Below, piece by piece: positions 46,770-57,093 of a stretch of DNA of 64,000 nt. Positions within the stretch are counted from its first letter, which is position 1; each line of letters opens with the position of its first letter. Location: the NCBI RefSeq assembly GCF_006494775.1, contig NZ_CP041146.1, positions 682,001 through 746,000 on the forward strand, written 5' to 3'. Source of the stretch: Nocardioides humi (lineage in GTDB: Bacteria; Actinomycetota; Actinomycetes; Propionibacteriales; Nocardioidaceae). The position numbers were made by a program, and so were the translations under genes. Under the pieces are notes generated by a model, which was given only the letters and a program-made list of their open reading frames with translations, made no database searches and was not told where the DNA came from.

Positions 46770-48175
46770 GACAGAGCCCCGCGGGGTGGTGGGCTTTGAG
46801 GTGATCCTCGGTGCCTACGAGTCGCTGCCCTCGATGGCGGCGACGGGGTCAGTATCGCTGGTCTCGTAGAGCTTCGCCATCGAGCCTTCAGACAGGTAGC
46901 GGCGATCGGCGGCGATCCACTCGTCGTGCATGTCGATCAGCACGGCTCCGACCAGCCTGATGACCGCAGCGGGGTTGGGGAAGATCCCCACGACGCGGGA
47001 GCGGCGCTTGATCTCCTTGTTGACCCGCTCGAGCGGGTTGGTCGACCAGATCTTGCGCCAGTGCTCGCGCGGGAACGCGGTGAAGGCGAGGACCTCGGTC
47101 TTCGCGTCGTCCATGTAGGGACCGATCTTGGGCCACCTGAGGGCGAACTCCTCACGGGTGCGGTCCCAGGCCGCGTCGATGTCGGCTGGCTTGGCTTGGG
47201 CGAAGATCATCCGGAACGCTGCGGCGACGTAGTCGGCCTGACCCTTGGGGACGTGGGCGAGGAGGTTGCGGGCGAAGTGGACACGACACCGTTGGTGCGC
47301 GACGCCCTGGAACGCTCGGGACAGGGCTGCGACTAGCCCGGAGTGCTGGTCGCTGATCACCAGTTGTACCCCGCCCAGACCTCGCTGCTTGAGGCTGAGC
47401 AGGAACGCTCGCCAGAACGTCTCGTCCTCGCTGTCGCCGACGTCCAGTCCGAGGATCTCCCTGTCCCCACGGGCGGTAACGCCGGTCGCGACGACCACGG
47501 CCATGGACACGACTTGGCCACCCTTGCCGGGCTTGTTGCGGACGTGGAGGTAGGTCGCGTCGAGGTAGATGTAGGGGAACTCGACGTGGTCCAGGGTGCG
47601 GGTGCGGAACGCGCCGACGGTCTCGTCGAGGTTGGCGCAGATCCTGGAGACCTCGGACTTGGAGATCCCGGAGCCGCCCATCGCTTCGACCAGGTCGTCG
47701 ACGCTGCGCGTGGAGATGCCGTGGACGTAGCACTCCATCACCACCGCGTAGAGCGCCTGGTCGATGCGGCGGCGGGGTTCGAGGATGATCGGGAAGAACG
47801 ATCCCTTGCGGAGCTTGGGGATCCGCAGCTCGACGTCGCCGGCCTTGGTGGTCAACGGCCGCGTCCGGTGGCCGTTGCGCTCGTTGGTGCGGTCCTCGGT
47901 GCGCTCGTAGGGCGCGGCGCCGATCCGTTCGGTCGCTTCGAGTTCGATCAGCTCCTGGAGCGCGACACGGACCGATTCACGGATCAGGTCGACACCATCA
48001 CCGGCACGAAACGCGTCGAGGATCTCGGACAGGGCAGACTGGGGCAAGGCCATCGGAGGGACTCCTTCTTCAGTGTGTTCTTGGTCGTTCACACCGAAGA
48101 TCCCGCCGATGGCCGCCTACGTGCTGACGCCTCGCCGCTGGTCCCTCAAACCCCACCACTCCCGGGGACTCTTAC
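46770..48175 (-). mobile_element. IS256-family insertion sequence, 1406 bp
   Basis: Imperfect inverted repeats lie at 46774-46801 and 48144-48171 (23 of 28 match), four bases in from the ends. An 8-bp target duplication, GGAACGGC, flanks it at 46762-46769 and 48176-48183; 8 bp is the norm for IS256. It encodes one intact transposase. Its removal restores the interrupted host gene precisely. Confidence 0.93.
46815..48092 (-). CDS. IS256-family (Mutator) transposase
   Basis: 425 residues. The DDE triad is visible: Asp in 'YIYLDATYLHVR', Asp in 'VISDQHSGLV' and Glu in 'STNPLERVNKEIK'. The 'RCRVHFARNLLAHVPKGQ' segment is the conserved CxxH-type region of Mutator transposases. Full length for the family and apparently intact. 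Confidence 0.95.
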   Translation of the reverse strand: MNDQEHTEEGVPPMALPQSALSEILDAFRAGDGVDLIRESVRVALQELIELEATERIGAAPYERTEDRTNERNGHRTRPLTTKAGDVELRIPKLRKGSFFPIILEPRRRIDQALYAVVMECYVHGISTRSVDDLVEAMGGSGISKSEVSRICANLDETVGAFRTRTLDHVEFPYIYLDATYLHVRNKPGKGGQVVSMAVVVATGVTARGDREILGLDVGDSEDETFWRAFLLSLKQRGLGGVQLVISDQHSGLVAALSRAFQGVAHQRCRVHFARNLLAHVPKGQADYVAAAFRMIFAQAKPADIDAAWDRTREEFALRWPKIGPYMDDAKTEVLAFTAFPREHWRKIWSTNPLERVNKEIKRRSRVVGIFPNPAAVIRLVGAVLIDMHDEWIAADRRYLSEGSMAKLYETSDTDPVAAIEGSDS

Positions 48176-48775
48176 GGAACGGCTCGTGGTTGGGCAGGTA
48201 CTCGTAAGTGCTTTCGCAGAAGTTGTCGTGGTAGGCCAGCAGCCGGCCTGTTCCCTCCGTCGCGAGCATCTGGAGGAGGTGCTCCCCCACGAGGCCAGGG
48301 TCGGCGTCGAGTTGGTCGATCAGCGGCCGGCGATCCTTGGCGTAGTAGTCGGGCACGCCGCGGACGGTGCCCCGGAAGTACTGCGGATGCTCGGGCGCGG
48401 GTACCGCGTTCGCCCGCACGAGCGCGCGTGTCATGCGCCAGTTCAAGGTGCCCTCGCCGTCCAGCAGCGCATCGACGAACTCCGGGAGCCACGGTGGGTT
48501 GCGGGCCACCAGGATCGCGGCGGCGTGGTTGACGAACGAGTCATCGAGCCCGAAGAACTGGTCCACAGCGATCATCGCTTGCCGCTTCCCGCCGGCGGTC
48601 GCAATGACGGCGAGGGCTGCGTGGGTCGACGAGATCCGTGTGGGGTTGCCTTTGGTGAGCCACGCCCGGGCCTTCGGGCCGAGCGCCTTGCGGTCCGACT
48701 CACCAAGCTTGATGAGTGCGGACGTCACGTATGAGGTGTCACCGTGCTCGAGCCATGTGAGGACGCCTTCGAGAC

Positions 48776-50140
48776 TCACGCCTGCTGCTTTCGGACGAGG
48801 TCAGCGGCAAGGACGTGCTTGCAGGGGCCTCTGCTTCCCTTGTGTTTGGCGTACCAGGGGCAGGTGCACCGGTCCCCGGCCTCGGTGCGGCGGACCACGT
48901 GTTCGGTGTCTCCGCTACGGACGTAGGCGGCGGAGCCGTCGAGCCGGACGGCGCCGGCGTTGACGAGTGCGGTGGCGTCGCGGAGTCGCGGGTGCATGGC
49001 GGCAAGGCGCTCGGGGTTGTAGGGCAGTTCCCGGTGGAAGTAGGCAGCTTCGGCTGCGTCGTAGCCGACTCGGCCGGCCGCACCGAGCCGCCCGAGGGCT
49101 CCCGTCACGCGGTCCTCGCTCAGGCCTGACTCTGCGGCGAGTCGCTGGATGTCGATGCGTGGCTCGAATGCCAGAAGAACCGAGATGAGGTCGGCATCGT
49201 CGGCCGATTGCTCGTCGGCGAGGTCCCAGAGCACCCCGCCTTCGCCGGAGAATCCGCGGCTGGATTCGGGGCTAAGGGCGAGCACGAGTCGTGCGTCGTC
49301 GAGCTCGAGTTCCCAGACGCCGGTGGCGCCTTGGGAGTCGTGCGGGGCGGCGTAGGCGCGTAGGGATCGCGCGAACCGCAGGAGTGGTTCGAGCGGCTTG
49401 AGTCGGTCGAGGCCGGACAGGGACACCCCATCGGGCGTCGGGCGTGTAGTGATCCGCAGCCCGCGACCGGCGGGGACGACCCAGACTGGCTTTCGGCTCC
49501 CGCTGCTGGGCAGACTGCGGATGAATCGGCGGGCCTCCGCGGCGGCTACCTCGAACGCCGGGGTCACGGTGGCGGAGGCGAGTTGAACCTCTGCAAAGCC
49601 TTTGAGCCATCGCTCGGGCAGGGAGACCTTCTTCTCGGTCACCTCGGTGTCGAGGGTGCGTACGACGACGTCTTCGCCGACCTGGAGGTGAAGGGGTTCG
49701 AGGCCGCCGATCCGTGCCAGGGCGTCGCGCATCGGTGGGTTGAAGTCGACGTTGGTGGTGCCGGTGTCGAGCACGGTGCCGTCGAGGCTGCCCGGCAGGG
49801 CGTCGTAGCGGGCGTAGACGCCGCAACAGGCAGAGAAGCTCTCGAATCGGAGCCGGTCGACGTTGCTCGTGACGACCGGGTCTGCGGCACGCAGGATCGC
49901 AGCGACCATGCCGGGCGGCATGTAGAAGCGGGTGCGGGCGACCTTGGCGACGGCGAGCAGGGCGGCGGCGGCTTGCTCGGGGTGTCCGAGGAAGCCATCG
50001 AAGAAGACGGGGTGGGGGGCGGGCCCGGTGGCAGTCCGCCCGCCACTCGTGGCGAGCATGAGGTCGGCTCGGCCGTCGGCGAAGGTCAGTTCCGAGGGGC
50101 GGACGTAGGTGTACGTCTGCTCCTCGGTGGTGGCTGCCAT
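48776..50140 (-). CDS. SWIM zinc-finger protein
   Basis: 454 residues from ATG 50140. The C-terminal SWIM motif is 'CTCPWYAKHKGSRGPCKH' (CxC...CxH). The region around 355-390 ('ISVLLAFEPRIDIQRLAAES', 'DRVTGALGRLGAAGRVGYDA') looks like a winged helix. The large N-terminal part has no recognised fold. SWIM domains bind DNA or protein. It is located between the two HEAT-like genes: 10 bases after the first and overlapping the second (ATGA). The three are probably one functional unit. Confidence 0.85.
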   Translation of the reverse strand: MAATTEEQTYTYVRPSELTFADGRADLMLATSGGRTATGPAPHPVFFDGFLGHPEQAAAALLAVAKVARTRFYMPPGMVAAILRAADPVVTSNVDRLRFESFSACCGVYARYDALPGSLDGTVLDTGTTNVDFNPPMRDALARIGGLEPLHLQVGEDVVVRTLDTEVTEKKVSLPERWLKGFAEVQLASATVTPAFEVAAAEARRFIRSLPSSGSRKPVWVVPAGRGLRITTRPTPDGVSLSGLDRLKPLEPLLRFARSLRAYAAPHDSQGATGVWELELDDARLVLALSPESSRGFSGEGGVLWDLADEQSADDADLISVLLAFEPRIDIQRLAAESGLSEDRVTGALGRLGAAGRVGYDAAEAAYFHRELPYNPERLAAMHPRLRDATALVNAGAVRLDGSAAYVRSGDTEHVVRRTEAGDRCTCPWYAKHKGSRGPCKHVLAADLVRKQQA

Positions 50141-50150
50141 GGTCGAGAAC

Positions 50151-52593
50151 CTAGCCGAGCAGGAGGCGCGCGGTCTTGGCTGCAGCAGAACTGCCGGAGA
50201 AGGTGCCGAGCCATCGCAGCAGTGCCGGGTCGGCGGTGGTCCGGCCGAGGCGGATGTGCTCATCGCGGAGGAGGTCGAGGAGCTTGTTGAGCCCGCGATG
50301 GTCGGTGGGGAGTTGCGGGAGCAGGCAGGTCAACAGCTCGACGGTCGCGACGCCGCCGCCCGGCGCTTGGGAGACCGCCGCCAACGATTCGGCCCATCGG
50401 GTCGCGGGCCACGCTTGGGCGTAGCGCGCCATGACCGCTGCGATGTCGCTGATCGGGATGCGGCCGGTCACGGCGAGGTCCAGGAAGGCGTCGACTGCGT
50501 GGAGCCGATGGTCACGCTGTGTTGCCGAGATGCCGGACGCGAGCGTCGCCGCGGACAGGGTCCCCATGCGGCCGGGGTGACGAGCCAGCACGTCGACGGT
50601 GCGCGGTACGTCGTGGGCAGTCTCGGTCCAGCTTGGCGATTCCAGCACGGGTAGGCAGGTGAGGGAGAGGAAGTGCTCGGCGTCGTGGGGCCAGATCGCC
50701 GCCAGTGCTGGGATCCAGTCGCCGAGGAATCGGCTGGTGTAGCCGCCACCCCATTGGTCGGAGGTCTGGGCCTTCAGCTCGGTCGGCTGGTCGTCGGCCG
50801 GCCGATCGGTGTGCGTGGTCGTGACGGCGAATCTGGCGTACCACGATCGACGGTCGCGGCCGTTCTCCTGCCAGGTGTGGGTCTTGATGTCGCCGCTCAG
50901 CCGAGGAGCCTCGGTGGCCGCGTACGGCGCGCGGGATCGTTCGGCAGCGCGCCACCATGCGGCAGGGCCCTCCCGGCGGCTTCGCATGAGCCGCCTGTTC
51001 GGTTCTACGCCGTCGAGCGCGAATCGGGCCGCGGCGGGCAGGCTTCCAGCCCCTCGGCTGGCTGTGTCGCGGTCGTCGGGGTGGAGGCGGAGGAGGGCGG
51101 CGATCAGGTCGTGGTGGCGCGGGTTGGGGTTGTGCGCCAGGCGTTCGACGAACGCGGCGGGGCTGACCCAGCCACCGGGAAGGTCGGGGGTGGCCAGCAG
51201 CGGTGCGGTCGAGGTGCGGACCTCCGCGATCCGCCGTGCGATGAAGCGCTGTGCGGGATGGTCCGGGTCGGCCGGTGGGGCCGGGTCGCCGAGCACGTCC
51301 AGGATGAGTCGCGCGACCTGGCCGGGGAGCCAGGCATCTCCGATGTCGGTGCGGGGGCCGCGGGCGACGACCGCCTTGGCTCGCTTTCGCAGGGGGCGAG
51401 TGCGCCGTCGGCGCTCCGTGTGGCGAGTGCAGCGAGCAGGGCCTCGAACTCGCCCACGTCGGATGCGTCCTCCAGGAGTGCTGCTGTTCGTTCCGCGAGG
51501 TCTTCGCCGGTGATCGCCGGTGAGGCGGCGGCGAGGGTCTGGCTCGCGGGCACTTCGGTCTCGCGCTGGATGTCAGCGCCGAATCCGAGTTCGTGACGCA
51601 CGCTCGGGGTCAGGTCATCAGCGGCGACGCGCACCGCGTCGGCGTCCCCAAGGTCGGCGAGGAGTGTTGCTGCGGCGCGCTGGACGTCCGGGTTCGGGTG
51701 GCCGAGGGCAGCTTGTGCGACGGCACGGACCGAGTCGGGGAAGTCGACTCGTCCGGCGCCCGCGAGCTTGAGGGCAGCCAAGGCTGTCCCCTTGGCCTTG
51801 ACGAGGGTGGCGGGCGGCAATGCGTCGAGTGTCGCCTTGACGTCGAGGGGGCCGGCCTTCTCGACGCGTGAGAGCTGCTTGAGAGCAAATGCGACGGTGG
51901 CAGGGACGGCCGCGCCGAGTAGCCGTCGCAGGTCGGCCTGGGCGCCGGCTGTCTCATCGATGGTGGGCTCGAACGCCAGGTAGGTGGCGGAGTACCAGCC
52001 GGCTCGGTAGGCGGCGAAGTCGCGTCCGAGGGCATGGAGGCAGGCGGTCAGCACACGAGCACGGTCGAGGGTGCCGTCCGCTGCGAGCTCCAGGAAGGTC
52101 TTGCGCCACTCGTCGCCACCGAAGCGGTCAACGTTGGTGAGGCTGACCTCTCCCCGCCTTCGATCTCGAAGACACGCCACAGGGCGCGCTCGATCAACTC
52201 CAGGTCGGCTCGCAGCTTCTCGGGCTTGTCCGGACCGAGCGAGCTGACCATCGCGAGCACATAGGTGTCATCTGGCTCGAGGTCGACCAATCCCAGGCGT
52301 TCGAGGAGTCGGACGCGAAAGAACCGTTCGCGCGACCAGTAGGAAGTGGCTGCTTGACGCAGCTCGCGGACGACGACGCCGTCGAGCCAGCGGGGCTTCG
52401 TGCCACTGGATGACGTTTCGCCTGAGGCCGCCGATTCCAGAGCTCGGTCGATCGCCTCGATCAGGGCAGCATCCTTCTGCCACGCGAACTCATACTGTGC
52501 GGCGATCGCGGGCTCGGCCTGAGTTGCCAGCGATCCGTAGAGCACGTCGCGCGGCGTCCCGACGAGAGCACCGAAAGGCGTTAGATCAGTCAT
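50151..52593 (-). CDS. Large HEAT-like protein (DUF6493-like), two apparent frameshifts
   Basis: ATG 52593 overlaps the upstream gene's end. Three consecutive pieces in different frames join when one G is added at each of two G/C runs: the cccc at 52152-52155 (joining '...EIEGG' to 'GEVSLTNVDRFGG') and the ggggg at 51392-51396 (joining '...GALAP' to 'LRKRAKAVVARGPRTD'). The whole is about 814 residues of helical repeats, the same size as its paralogue at 44873-48779. I recognise no active site. DUF6493-type proteins are of unknown function and recur next to SWIM proteins. Confidence 0.75.
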
Positions 52594-53431
52594 CGGGCGA
52601 ATCGCCTGGGGCGGGGTCATCGACCACTTCGCCGACGACGACATCGTCGTCGAGGTCGACATGGATGGTCGTGGTGCTGTTGTCCACGTAATCGATCGAG
52701 GGCGTAGGCGCCGCTGGCGGCAGGACAGGCACGTCGGTCGGGCCGCCGAGGGCCACCACCAGCGCCATGACGAGCCCCGCGAGCAGCTCACCGGATGCAC
52801 CCTCGAAGATGCGCTGCCACATGCCCGGCTCTCGGCGGAAGGAGCCGATCAAGGAGTCCGTGGCCCGCTCGATCCCGTAGGTGCCGGTGAGCGTGGCGTT
52901 TCGGATCGCTGTCTCGACCTCGCTGAGCCGGCTGATCGCGAACTGCTTGAGGTTGAGATCAAGCCCCTCGTCCGCGCCGACCTTGTCGATGAGGTCGCGA
53001 ACCTTCTCGATGAGGCTCTCCCGATGGGCGTCGTCGATCCAGGCGTGCGGCCGGTGGTGGTGGAGGTAGGTGTCGAGAAACTCTAGGCAGCGATGGCCTG
53101 CCGGTTCGATCGTGGCGAGGAACTGCTCGACCCGGACCTGACGGGCCATGCTGAAGTGGTCAATCGCCGCCTCGACCTGCGGGAAGTCTGAGAGCAACAT
53201 GTCCGGATGGAGGTAGTCCGGCAACAGTGCGGCCTCAGATCGGACAGCCTCACAGAGTTCGGCGAGCTGGCCACCGAATCGCGTGACCGCCATGCGTCCG
53301 CTGACCGTCTCGTGGCTCTCCTCGATCAGGGCGGCGCCGGCTACCGAGAGTGCCTGGCTCTTGTCCGGGAACTCGGCAATCCGCTCGAGCCAGTGCCGGA
53401 GCAGACCTGCCGGGTTGTCCATGTTCGCCAC
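52586..53431 (-). CDS. Unknown membrane-anchored protein, first gene of SWIM operon
   Basis: 281 residues. A helical cytosolic part (1-205, rich in His, Leu and acidic residues), one likely transmembrane helix near 215-235 ('LLAGLVMALVVALGGPTDVP') and an acidic tail ending 'VVGEVVDDPAPGDSPDD'. I do not recognise any domain. The stop lies just past the ATG of the following HEAT-like gene, so the genes are coupled. As the only membrane-linked member, it could place the system at the membrane or form a pore, but there is no direct sign of that. Confidence 0.6.
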   Translation of the reverse strand: MANMDNPAGLLRHWLERIAEFPDKSQALSVAGAALIEESHETVSGRMAVTRFGGQLAELCEAVRSEAALLPDYLHPDMLLSDFPQVEAAIDHFSMARQVRVEQFLATIEPAGHRCLEFLDTYLHHHRPHAWIDDAHRESLIEKVRDLIDKVGADEGLDLNLKQFAISRLSEVETAIRNATLTGTYGIERATDSLIGSFRREPGMWQRIFEGASGELLAGLVMALVVALGGPTDVPVLPPAAPTPSIDYVDNSTTTIHVDLDDDVVVGEVVDDPAPGDSPDD

Positions 53432-53516
53432 AGGGGCACGCTACCGAGCGGATCCGACACGGCGGGGTCGTTCGGTCCCGTTCCCCAGCGACCGCGCGGC
53501 CCCCAGCCGGCCACCC

Positions 53517-54566
53517 TCACAGTCCGAGGTCGCGGCTGGAGGTGACCTGCATGGCTTCCAGTGGACGGATGTAGTGCTCGACGAGTGTGGAGATGCGGGA
53601 GTGGCGGGTCTGGGCTGCGATGCGGTCGAGGCCGACGCCGGCCATGGCGGCGGTGGTGGCGTGGCCGGCGCGCAGGGAGTGGCCGCTGATCCGTTCCGAC
53701 GGGATGCCGGCGGCGGCTGCGCGTTCCTTGAGCATGCGGGCCAGGCCGCTGCCGGTGAAGGGGCGGGGTCCGATGCGGTCGTGGTGGAAGCCCTTGAACA
53801 GTTGGCCGGGTTGGCGGCCGCGGTAGTCGAGCCAGGCGTCGAGCGCGGCGACGGGGTCGGTCTCGACGTGTTGCCCATGGGCCACGCCGACGAGCTGGCC
53901 GTGCGCTTCGGGGTCGGTCTTGGATCGGCGGACCCGGACCAGTAGTCCGTCGGGCTTCGGTTCGATGTCGGCCAGGTCGAGGGCGGCGATCTCGCTCCGA
54001 CGCAGGGCTGAGGCGAAGCCGAGCAGGATGATGGCGGCGTCCCGCTTGCCCCGTGGGTCGTCGCGGTCGATGCCGTCGAGCATCTTGCGGATCTCGGCGG
54101 TGTCGAGGGGTCGGGACTGGCGGCGGGGCGCGGTGCCGAGAGTGCGGCGGATGCCGCGGCGCACGGCGCGGACGGTTGGGTCTGCTGTCGGGTTGTCGTG
54201 GCCCTCGGTCTCGTGGGCGGCACCGATGGCCGCGCTGGCGCCCTCGATGGTGCCGGCGGCGAAGCCGAGGGTGGCCATGTCGCTGAGGTAGGCGCTGACG
54301 GTCGCTGGACTGGCTGGCAGGGTCGGGATGCCGCGCTCGGCGCACCAGCGGTCGAAGCGGCGGAACATCGAGGCGTAGGTCTTGCGGGTCGAGGCCGCCC
54401 GCCCGGCGGCGATCGTCTCGGAGATCCGGGCGAAGTCCTCGGGGGTCAGGCCGTCGGGCAGGTCGGTCGCGGTCCAGCCGAAGGCGCGCAGGCCCCTGTT
54501 GGCTCCAAGGGCAACGACGGCGGCGTCAGCGGAGGTCCGAGGTGTGGTGACGAGGGCTAGATTCAT
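53517..54566 (-). CDS. Tyrosine recombinase/integrase
   Basis: 349 residues from ATG 54566. SAM-like core-binding domain about 40-130 ('ASTRKTYASMFRRFDRWCAE'). The catalytic residues are Arg in 'SALRRSEIAA', His and Arg in 'GHSLRAGHA', His in 'TRHSRIST' and Tyr in 'VEHYIRP'. It has no arm-binding domain, so it is of the XerC/resolvase-like simple type used by transposons and plasmids. It may mobilise the adjacent defence-like operon. A 40-base sequence upstream (54630-54670) is shared with 21203-21242 and may be its site. Confidence 0.88.
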   Translation of the reverse strand: MNLALVTTPRTSADAAVVALGANRGLRAFGWTATDLPDGLTPEDFARISETIAAGRAASTRKTYASMFRRFDRWCAERGIPTLPASPATVSAYLSDMATLGFAAGTIEGASAAIGAAHETEGHDNPTADPTVRAVRRGIRRTLGTAPRRQSRPLDTAEIRKMLDGIDRDDPRGKRDAAIILLGFASALRRSEIAALDLADIEPKPDGLLVRVRRSKTDPEAHGQLVGVAHGQHVETDPVAALDAWLDYRGRQPGQLFKGFHHDRIGPRPFTGSGLARMLKERAAAAGIPSERISGHSLRAGHATTAAMAGVGLDRIAAQTRHSRISTLVEHYIRPLEAMQVTSSRDLGL

Positions 54567-54850
54567 GGGCCTCGTCCTACCGACCCGCGCCGCTGGACGC
54601 GGGGTTCGGGTCGCCCTGGGGGACGTTAAGGGACATAAATGCGGCACGACTCAAATCGATATCGAGTCCCCCAGAAGAGCCGACCTCGCAGCGCAGGAGA
54701 CCGTCCCGGGATCAAGCTATTGAGTTTGCCGCCGCAGGATCCCTGCCCCCTCCGCGCCGACGGGAACGAGGGTTACCCGCTCGGTCATCCGGCGATCCGG
54801 GCGGTCCCTGCCGAAACGCGGACGGTCGGACAGCGCAGCAGAGGACGGTC

Positions 54851-56365
54851 TCAGTGAGTGGCCAGCTGTCCGGTGAGTCGTTCGTGGCGGTCGGCGCTGG
54901 AGGAATTGAGGCCGATGATGGTGACGGTCTTGGCCTTGCGGGCGTACTTGGTGGTGATGGCGTCGAGTGAGGCGACGGTGGAGGCGTCCCAGATGTGAGA
55001 GTCGGTGAGGTCGATGACGACGTGGTCGGGGTCCTCGGCGTACTCGAACTGGGTGTATAGGTCATTGGAGGAGGCGAAGAACAGCTCGCCGGTGACGCGG
55101 TAAACGGCCGTGGCGTTCCCCTCGCGGTCCTCGACGAGCTCGCGGCGGGTCTCGGTGAGGTGGGCAACGCGGCGGGCGAACAGGGTCATGGCAACCAGGA
55201 CGCCCACGACGACGCCGATGGCGAGGTTGTGCGTGGCGACGGTGACCGCGACGGTGGCGACCATGACGGTGGTCTCCGACTTCGGCATCCGGCGCAGGGT
55301 GGCGGGCTGGATCGAGTGCCAGTCGAAGGTGCCGACCGAGACCATGATCATCACCGCGACCAGCGCGGCCATCGGGATGATGGCGACGACGTCGCCGAAG
55401 CCAACGACCAGGATGAGCAGGAAGACGCCGGCCAGGAAGGTCGAGATGCGGGTGCGGGCCCCGGAGGCCTTCACGTTGATCATGGTCTGGCCGATCATGG
55501 CGCAGCCGCCCATGCCGCCGAAGAACCCGGTGATGATGTTCGCGGCGCCCTGGCCCCACGACTCGCGGGTCTTGTCGGAGTGAGTGTCGGTGATGTCGTC
55601 GACGAGCTTGGCGGTCATCAGCGACTCCAGCAGCCCGACCAGCGCCATCGCCACGGCGTAGGGGGCGATGATCTGGAGTGTGTCGAGGTTGAACGGCACA
55701 TCGGGAAAGAACAGGCTCGGCAGCGAGCTGGGGAGCTCGCCCTCGTCGCCGACGTCGGGGACGGTGATGGCTGCCAGGACGGTGAACCCGGTGAGCGCGA
55801 CGATGGCGACCAGCGGAGCCGGGATCACCTTAGTGACCCGCGGGAGGCCGACCATCACCGCGATGCCGATGGCAATCATCGGGTAGACCAGCCAGGGCAC
55901 GTCGACCAGGTAGGGCACCTGGGCCATGAAGATGAGGATGGCCAGGGCGTTGACGAACCCGACCATGACCGAGCGCGGGATGAACCGCATGAGCTTGCCG
56001 AAGCCGCCGAGGCCGAGCGCGACCTGGATGAGGCCTCCGAGCAGGACGGTGGCGATCAGGTAGTCCAGACCGTGCTCGCGCATGACGGGAGCGATGACCA
56101 ATGCGATGGCGCCGGTGGCGGCCGAGATCATCGCCGGGCGCCCACCGAGGAACGAGATGGCGACGGCCATGGTGAAGGACGCGAACAGCCCGACCTGCGG
56201 GTCGACGCCGGCGATGATGGAGAACGAGATCGCCTCGGGGATGAGCGCGAGCGCGACGACGAGGCCGGCGAGGACCTCGGTGCGCAGCAGCTTTGGCGAG
56301 CGCAGCGCGGTCCTGACGCTGTTGTCGGGTACGGACTGCGCAACGGCGGGCGCGGATGTGGTCAA
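54851..56365 (-). CDS. SulP-family anion transporter with STAS domain
   Basis: 504 residues. The TTG start at 56365 has GGAG nine bases upstream. Ten or more helices from 18 to 390 carry SulP signatures ('[20 protein letters not shown]', '[20 protein letters not shown]'), and a STAS domain occupies the last 110 residues ('[20 protein letters not shown]', '[13 protein letters not shown]'). It probably takes up bicarbonate or sulfate; the sequence does not say which. A perfect 10-bp inverted repeat (56485-56514) lies between it and a divergent MerR gene. Confidence 0.88.
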   Translation of the reverse strand: MTTSAPAVAQSVPDNSVRTALRSPKLLRTEVLAGLVVALALIPEAISFSIIAGVDPQVGLFASFTMAVAISFLGGRPAMISAATGAIALVIAPVMREHGLDYLIATVLLGGLIQVALGLGGFGKLMRFIPRSVMVGFVNALAILIFMAQVPYLVDVPWLVYPMIAIGIAVMVGLPRVTKVIPAPLVAIVALTGFTVLAAITVPDVGDEGELPSSLPSLFFPDVPFNLDTLQIIAPYAVAMALVGLLESLMTAKLVDDITDTHSDKTRESWGQGAANIITGFFGGMGGCAMIGQTMINVKASGARTRISTFLAGVFLLILVVGFGDVVAIIPMAALVAVMIMVSVGTFDWHSIQPATLRRMPKSETTVMVATVAVTVATHNLAIGVVVGVLVAMTLFARRVAHLTETRRELVEDREGNATAVYRVTGELFFASSNDLYTQFEYAEDPDHVVIDLTDSHIWDASTVASLDAITTKYARKAKTVTIIGLNSSSADRHERLTGQLATH

Positions 56366-56484
56366 GGCAAGGTGCTCCGATCGAGCTGGAAGGGCGGCGG
56401 TCGTCGGCCGTGGTGCGTCGCACCTGCTGTGAGTGCGAGACCATGGGCCGGGTGCTGGCGTCATCGCCAGCGGAAGTCTGGACT

Positions 56485-56514
56485 CAACTCTACCTTTACG
56501 GAAGGGTAGAGTTG
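56485..56514. promoter_or_regulatory. Perfect inverted repeat between SulP and MerR genes
   Basis: CAACTCTACC (56485-56494) and GGTAGAGTTG (56505-56514) with a 10-base spacer. It is placed to bind MerR in the divergent promoter. Confidence 0.8.
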
Positions 56515-56607
56515 AAGTTGACGCGACGTGAGGGTGGCCACGGTGACCAGCAAGGTGGATTTGTCAGACGCGGGGCGCGACGAGGCCGGGCTTCGGTCGT
56601 CGGCCGT

Positions 56608-56989
56608 CATGCACATCGGTGAGGTCGCTGCCCGGACCGAGCTGTCGCTGCGCAGCCTCCGGCACTGGGAGGAGGTGGGCCTGCTCGCACCCTCGGGTCG
56701 CACCGAGGGCGGGTTCCGGCTCTATACCGAGGACGACGTCGAGAAGATCTTGGTCATCCGCCGCATGAAGCCGCTCGGCTTCACCCTGGACGAGATGAAG
56801 GCCGTCCTCGACGACATCGAGGCCCTGCGAGACCCCGCCACCTCGGACACCGCCCAGGTCGAGGCACGAGACCGTCTGGCCTCGGTCCAGGCAGAAGCGG
56901 CTGACCGACGCCACAAGCTGGTCCGACAGCTTGAGATGGCAGACGAGTTCATCGGCCTCCTCACCCGGGAGACCACGACCCGCCGGTAG
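56608..56989 (+). CDS. MerR-family regulator divergent from SulP
   Basis: 126 residues from ATG 56608; other in-frame starts upstream are less likely because 'MHIGEVAARTELSLRSLRHW' is a standard MerR N-terminus. The wing 'GGFRLYTEDDVEKILVIRRM' and a long C-terminal helix follow. It has no cysteines, so it does not sense thiol-binding metals; a small-anion or CO2-related cue is possible. It faces the SulP gene across the 10-bp repeat and probably controls it. Confidence 0.85.
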
Positions 56990-57093
56990 CCCGCCCTCGG
57001 GCGGAGAGCAGTGCCAGGCCAGCCAGGACGCGGCGAGCCGACGAGCAAGCTCACCCTTGATGTCGTCGTCCAGCGCGCTCCCCGTCGTCGCCG

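Larger units (their letters stand above)
44873..48779 (-). pseudogene. Large HEAT-like protein (DUF6493-like), split by IS256-family element
   Basis: The N-terminal part runs from ATG 48779 to 48176 and the C-terminal part from 46769 to 44873. Removing 46770-48175 and one copy of the GGAACGGC duplication joins them in frame as '...NHEPFPAATWRVTLL...'. The restored protein is about 830 residues of helical repeats with no catalytic motif. Its middle is similar to its paralogue at 50151-52593 (compare 'GWYVGLHDALEPTLDEIAE' with 'GWYSATYLAFEPTIDETAG'). I think it belongs to DUF6493, which often accompanies SWIM proteins. It is the last gene of the operon and overlaps the SWIM stop (ATGA). Confidence 0.8.
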
